A stretch of 9,318 nucleotides of DNA. It comes from JAFDVL01 sp043736395 (GTDB lineage Bacteria; Acidobacteriota; Blastocatellia; RBC074). The translations under genes and the position numbers were made by a program. The notes beneath the pieces were generated by a model. It made no database searches and was not told the DNA's origin. It was given only the letters and a program-made list of their open reading frames with translations. Where the stretch lies: positions 1 to 9,318 of the forward strand of contig JAYTCQ010000062.1 of assembly GCA_043736395.1 (NCBI GenBank). Reading direction: 5' to 3'. Below are positions 6,439 through 9,318 of the stretch, in pieces. Every line of letters begins with the position of its first letter. Position 1 is the first letter of the stretch.

Positions 6439-7557
6439 ATGAACAACGAAAAATCACGCTTGCTCTCACTTGATGTTTTTCGCGGTATCACCGTCGCCGC
6501 AATGGTCTTAGTCAACAACGCTGGAAGCAGCTCGGCATACGCTCCACTCGAACACGCGAAATGGGATGGCTGGACGCCAACCGATTTAATCTTTCCCTTC
6601 TTCGTCTTCATCGTTGGCGTAGCGATTCCGTTAGCCTTTCAACGACGCGTCGAAGCAGGCGGAACACAAACTGATCTCGAATGGAAAATTCTGAAACGTA
6701 GTTTATTGATTTTTTTTATTAGTTTATTCGTGCTTCATGCATTCCCCTACACGCTCGAAAAACTTGGGCGGATTCGCATCCCCGGAGTTCTGCAACGCAT
6801 CGCGCTATGTTATTTTTTTGCTTCCCTAATCTTCATCAAAACGAAGCCGCGCACGCAATGGATGATCGCCGGAGGGCTGTTATTATTGTATTGGGGGATT
6901 ATGAAGCTAATTCCTGCACCGGGATTTTCCGCCGGGGATTTAAGTATGGAAGGCAATCTCGCTGCGTGGATGGATCGCACGTTAATGCCCGGACATATTT
7001 ACCTTCCGCAATACGATCCCGAAGGATTCTTTAGTACGATGCCCGCCATTTCAACCTGCCTCGCCGGAGTGTTCACTGGACGCTGGTTGCAGACCAATCG
7101 TGAACCTATAGAGAAAGCCGCAGGGATGTTCGGAGCCGGTGCGCTTTGCATCATCATCGGCTATATTTGGGACTGGGTTTTCCCGATCAACAAAGCGTTG
7201 TGGACAAGTTCGTACGTGATGTTCAGCGCAGGAATGGCGCTGCAATTATTGGCGTTGTGTTACTGGTCAATTGATATTAACGGCTATAAAAAATGGACGA
7301 AGCCATTCGTGATTTTCGGCGTCAATGCGCTTGCATTATTTGTATTTTCAGGATTGCTGGCACGAATTTTCAGCATCATCAGCATCCCGAAAATTGATGG
7401 TTCAAACGGGAATTTCCAGACGTGGTTGTACCAACATTTATTTGCGAGCTGGTTGACACAGATCAATGCTTCGCTTGGGTACGCACTGTGTTATGTTCTG
7501 TTGTGGTTGGGGCTGATGACGATTCTTTATCGGCGCAAAATATTTATTAAAGTATAA
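6439..7557 (+). CDS. HGSNAT/DUF5009-like transmembrane acyltransferase
   Basis: A 372-residue multi-pass inner-membrane protein related to human heparan-alpha-glucosaminide N-acetyltransferase, which moves acetyl from cytosolic acetyl-CoA to a sugar amine across the membrane. Family landmarks: RLLSLDVFRGITVAAMV (7-23), EHAKWDGWTPTDLIFPFF (38-55), RIPGVLQRIALCYF (113-126), YDPEGFFSTMPAI (192-204), KALWTSSYVMFSAG (252-265) and a C-terminal YRRKIF. H39 corresponds to the His of the human KHASWNGLT segment proposed as catalytic. About ten hydrophobic segments are visible. The frame can be opened at TTG 6367, but those 24 extra codons read through repeat D and lack family similarity; ATG 6439 puts the first family motif near the N-terminus. 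It follows the fucosidase, suggesting a glycan substrate; the acceptor is unknown in bacterial members. A hairpin with a T-run follows the stop. Confidence 0.9.
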   Translation: MNNEKSRLLSLDVFRGITVAAMVLVNNAGSSSAYAPLEHAKWDGWTPTDLIFPFFVFIVGVAIPLAFQRRVEAGGTQTDLEWKILKRSLLIFFISLFVLHAFPYTLEKLGRIRIPGVLQRIALCYFFASLIFIKTKPRTQWMIAGGLLLLYWGIMKLIPAPGFSAGDLSMEGNLAAWMDRTLMPGHIYLPQYDPEGFFSTMPAISTCLAGVFTGRWLQTNREPIEKAAGMFGAGALCIIIGYIWDWVFPINKALWTSSYVMFSAGMALQLLALCYWSIDINGYKKWTKPFVIFGVNALALFVFSGLLARIFSIISIPKIDGSNGNFQTWLYQHLFASWLTQINASLGYALCYVLLWLGLMTILYRRKIFIKV

Positions 7558-7629
7558 AAAGTGTATCGTAAACGTCTCGTTTGCGATTCCGAATGAGCTA
7601 CAAACGGGACGTTTGTAGTACGCTTTTTT
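7556..7629 (+). terminator. Probable intrinsic terminator after the acyltransferase gene
   Basis: Directly after the stop codon an A-run leads into a long stem that ends at T 7624-7629. AAACGTCTCGTTTG (7570-7583) pairs with 7601-7614 with one G-U pair. Further pairing outward with several wobbles reaches the A-run and T-run themselves. Hairpin plus T-run right after a stop is the expected form of a rho-independent terminator. Because an A-run also stands on the left, it could act in both directions. Confidence 0.6.
7563..7621. repeat. Double REP-like palindrome forming the terminator stem (element E)
   Basis: Each arm of the terminator stem is itself a hairpin. On the right CTACAAACG (7598-7606) and CGTTTGTAG (7610-7618) are perfect complements around GGA. 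On the left AAACG and CGTTT (7570-7582) pair around TCT, while the outer part of that arm has decayed. GTAC lies at the right edge (7618-7621), with a degenerate GTAT at the matching left place (7563-7566). The architecture matches elements C and D although the stem sequence differs. Confidence 0.6.
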
Positions 7630-7921
7630 CGATTAATCTACAGCAATGTTTTGCTTAGGTTGATCCTATTGTGTTTTAGCGATTTAGATCACGGACAACA
7701 TTTTTTTCTAATAGCGCAGCTGTTCACGGCTGGGAGGAGTGGTAGGAAATTACGCAGCCCGATTTATCGAGATTGCAAGGGCTTAAACCAAGAAACAAGG
7801 ACGCTAAAGCGCACTGAATTTGTGTCTTTTTCGCTTCCCAGCCGTGAACGGCTGGGCTAATAGAAAAGTTATTTTCGTCGTTGCACGCTGCTTTTTTCGC
7901 TCATCTTCGTCTCAATTTCTT
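7630..7921. other. Intergenic region without a gene, holding element F
   Basis: No credible gene lies between the terminator and the DUF5107 gene. A plus-strand frame of 69 codons (7651-7860) exists only because it reads through the repeat and has no family features. The 74 bases at 7630-7703 show nothing I can name. The 54 bases at 7868-7921 precede the DUF5107 ATG, are T-rich and carry no clear ribosome binding site or convincing promoter. Confidence 0.6.
7704..7867. repeat. Long inverted repeat of about 164 bases (element F)
   Basis: Arms 7708-7737 and 7834-7863 match in inverted orientation at 26 of 30 positions, flanked by TTTT (7704-7707) and AAAA (7864-7867). The right arm has a perfect inner palindrome: CCCAGCCGT (7837-7845) and ACGGCTGGG (7848-7856). 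The left arm keeps a decayed version (CAGCTGT with ACGGCTG, one mismatch). The roughly 96-base interior contains no gene. The shape suggests a small non-autonomous mobile repeat; similar 'CCCAGCCGT...ACGGCTGGG' intergenic palindromes are familiar to me from environmental bacterial genomes, from memory only. Confidence 0.7.
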
Positions 7922-9318
7922 ATGCGAAGTTTTAAGATTTTCATTTTAGTTTTACTACTCACAGTCGCGGTTACTTCCCTCGCGCAAACCAATAAATCCA
8001 CTATCCGCGAATTCAAAAAAGTTTTCAAAACATACCCGTATTCCGATCCCAATCCGATCCCGACAATGGGCAAGATTTATCCTTATTATCGCTTCGACGG
8101 ATTCACCGATACGCCCGTAGATAAAGAATGGAAAGTCATTGAACTCGAAAATGATTTTATCAAAGTCATGATCATGCCGGAGATCGGCGGCAAGATTTGG
8201 ACAGCGATTGAGAAGTCCACCGGCAAGGCATTCATCTACAATAACGAAGTCGTGAAATTTCGTGATGTGGCGATGCGCGGGCCGTGGACGAGCGGCGGCA
8301 TCGAAGCGAATTACGGCATCATCGGACACACTCCTGCCGTTGCTTCTCCGGTAGATTATTTGACGCGTGAAAATTCCGACGGAAGCGTTAGTTGTTTTAT
8401 TGGCGTACTGGATTTGCTCACGCGTACACCGTGGCGGCTCGAAATAAATTTGCCCAAAGATAAGGCCTATTTCACGACGACTTCGTTCTGGTATAACGCG
8501 ACGCCGATTGAGCAGCCTTACTACACGTGGATGAATGTTGGGCTGAAAGCGAAAGGGAATTTGCAATTCATTTATCCCGGCACGCATTACATCGGACACG
8601 ACGGCGAATATTTTGATTGGCCTGAACATCGTCCTTCCGGCAAAGATATTTCGTACTACGAAAATAATAATTTCGGTGGCTACAAGTCGTATCACGTCGT
8701 TGGGAAATACACTGATTTTTTTGGCGCGTATTGGCACGACGAAGATTTTGGGATGGGCAGATATTCTTCGCACGATGACAAAGCCGGAAAGAAAATCTGG
8801 ATTTGGGGACTATCGCAGCAGGGAATGATTTGGGAAAAATTGTTGACGGATAACGATGGACAATACGTCGAAGTGCAATCAGGAAGGCTTTTTAATCAAG
8901 CTGCGGAACGTAGCACTTTCACTCCATTCAAGCATCGCGGCTTCGCGCCTTATCAATCAGACACGTGGACGGAATATTGGTTTCCGGTCAAAAATACGAA
9001 AGGATTTGTGAAAGCAAATCCATACGGCGCATTGAATGTGATTGATAAGGATTCGGAAGTGACGATTTATTTTTCAGCCCTGCAAGCGATTAACGACAAG
9101 CTGGAAGTCTTCGACGGAGTGACGAAAATTTATGAAAAACAACTGGTGCTGAAGCCGATGCAAAACTACGCCGAAACACTGATGGTCAAAGTGAATTCCC
9201 ATGATTTACGCATCACGTTGGGCGGCAACAAACTGGAACATCACACCGGAAAACACGAGGCAGAATTAGCGCGTCCGCTGGAGATGCCAAAAGATTTTGA
9301 TTGGAATTCGGTCTATGG
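7922..9318 (+). CDS. Secreted DUF5107 protein (partial, runs off the right edge)
   Basis: An open frame of 465 codons from ATG 7922 with no stop before the edge. Residues 1-22 are a Sec signal peptide (MRSFK, hydrophobic core, cleavage near SLA-Q). The mature protein shows IELENDFIKVMIMPEIGGKIW (in two parts: IELENDF at 73-79, VMIMPEIGGKIW at 82-93), RGPWTSGG (119-126), IEANYGIIGHTPAV (127-140) and many aromatic beta strands. These are hallmarks of DUF5107 proteins, which resemble galactose-mutarotase-like beta-sandwich sugar-binding domains and often occur in carbohydrate-utilisation gene sets, sometimes with TPR repeats after the domain. The catalytic role of the family is not established. 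It starts 364 bases after the acyltransferase gene and beyond a likely terminator, so it probably has its own promoter. No Shine-Dalgarno site is visible; the signal peptide sets the start. Whether a C-terminal TPR region follows cannot be seen. Confidence 0.85.
   Translation, partial: MRSFKIFILVLLLTVAVTSLAQTNKSTIREFKKVFKTYPYSDPNPIPTMGKIYPYYRFDGFTDTPVDKEWKVIELENDFIKVMIMPEIGGKIWTAIEKSTGKAFIYNNEVVKFRDVAMRGPWTSGGIEANYGIIGHTPAVASPVDYLTRENSDGSVSCFIGVLDLLTRTPWRLEINLPKDKAYFTTTSFWYNATPIEQPYYTWMNVGLKAKGNLQFIYPGTHYIGHDGEYFDWPEHRPSGKDISYYENNNFGGYKSYHVVGKYTDFFGAYWHDEDFGMGRYSSHDDKAGKKIWIWGLSQQGMIWEKLLTDNDGQYVEVQSGRLFNQAAERSTFTPFKHRGFAPYQSDTWTEYWFPVKNTKGFVKANPYGALNVIDKDSEVTIYFSALQAINDKLEVFDGVTKIYEKQLVLKPMQNYAETLMVKVNSHDLRITLGGNKLEHHTGKHEAELARPLEMPKDFDWNSVY

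Noticed and set aside
7651..7860. Plus-strand frame of 69 codons in the gap before the DUF5107 gene
   Set aside because: Most of it is repeat F, with no signal, domain or ribosome binding site.
1428..7867. CRISPR array or attachment sites as the source of the repeats
   Set aside because: The repeats are unrelated in sequence, not in direct tandem and without regular spacers; no integrase or Cas gene is present.
7955..8773. Long minus-strand frame of 272 codons
   Set aside because: It lies wholly antisense to the DUF5107 gene, has an Arg/Ile-rich composition without any domain, and reflects codon bias of the true strand.

Overview
The window is a bacterial chromosome segment of moderate GC (mid to upper 40s percent by eye) devoted mainly to extracytoplasmic carbohydrate and amphiphile processing. 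It holds seven intact or nearly intact genes, plus the last 17 codons of an eighth gene at the left edge. The last gene, a DUF5107 protein, starts at 7922 and runs open off the right edge. Five of the seven readable N-termini carry export signals: four Sec-type and one twin-arginine. The gene families (neutral-ceramidase-like hydrolase, paired Gfo/Idh/MocA oxidoreductases with one Tat-exported copy, GH29 fucosidase, HGSNAT-like acyltransferase, DUF5107) and the many palindromic intergenic repeats resemble what I know from Acidobacteriota (Blastocatellia/Pyrinomonadaceae type), with Verrucomicrobiota, Planctomycetota or Bacteroidota as alternatives. No rRNA or other marker gene is present, so this placement is inference. 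Only one start has a Shine-Dalgarno-like stretch.

Left block, plus strand (1-3727): the tail of a probable amidohydrolase, a neutral/alkaline ceramidase-like secreted hydrolase, then two Gfo/Idh/MocA oxidoreductases separated by only 3 bases. The first oxidoreductase looks cytoplasmic and the second has a Tat signal. A minus-strand gene for a secreted TPR protein (3789-4724) follows, convergent with this block.

Right block, plus strand (4881-9318): a secreted GH29 alpha-L-fucosidase with a C-terminal discoidin-like domain, a multi-pass HGSNAT/DUF5009-like acyltransferase, and a secreted DUF5107 protein. Together they suggest release of fucose from glycans outside the cytoplasm, transmembrane acyl modification of a sugar, and handling of the glycan by the DUF5107 protein. 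The left block would oxidise or reduce sugars and hydrolyse amide or lactone-like bonds. No SusC/SusD pair, sugar transporter or regulator is visible.

The most striking non-coding feature is that every intergenic gap longer than about 55 bases holds a long inverted repeat. There are six in 9.3 kb, all of different sequence. In at least four of them the arms are themselves small hairpins, so the structure is two REP-like units in inverted orientation (BIME-like). Four of the six have GTAC at or just outside the hairpin base. One supplies the last codons and the stop codon of the fucosidase gene, and another ends in a T-run and looks like a working terminator. No RAYT/TnpA-REP transposase is in the window.
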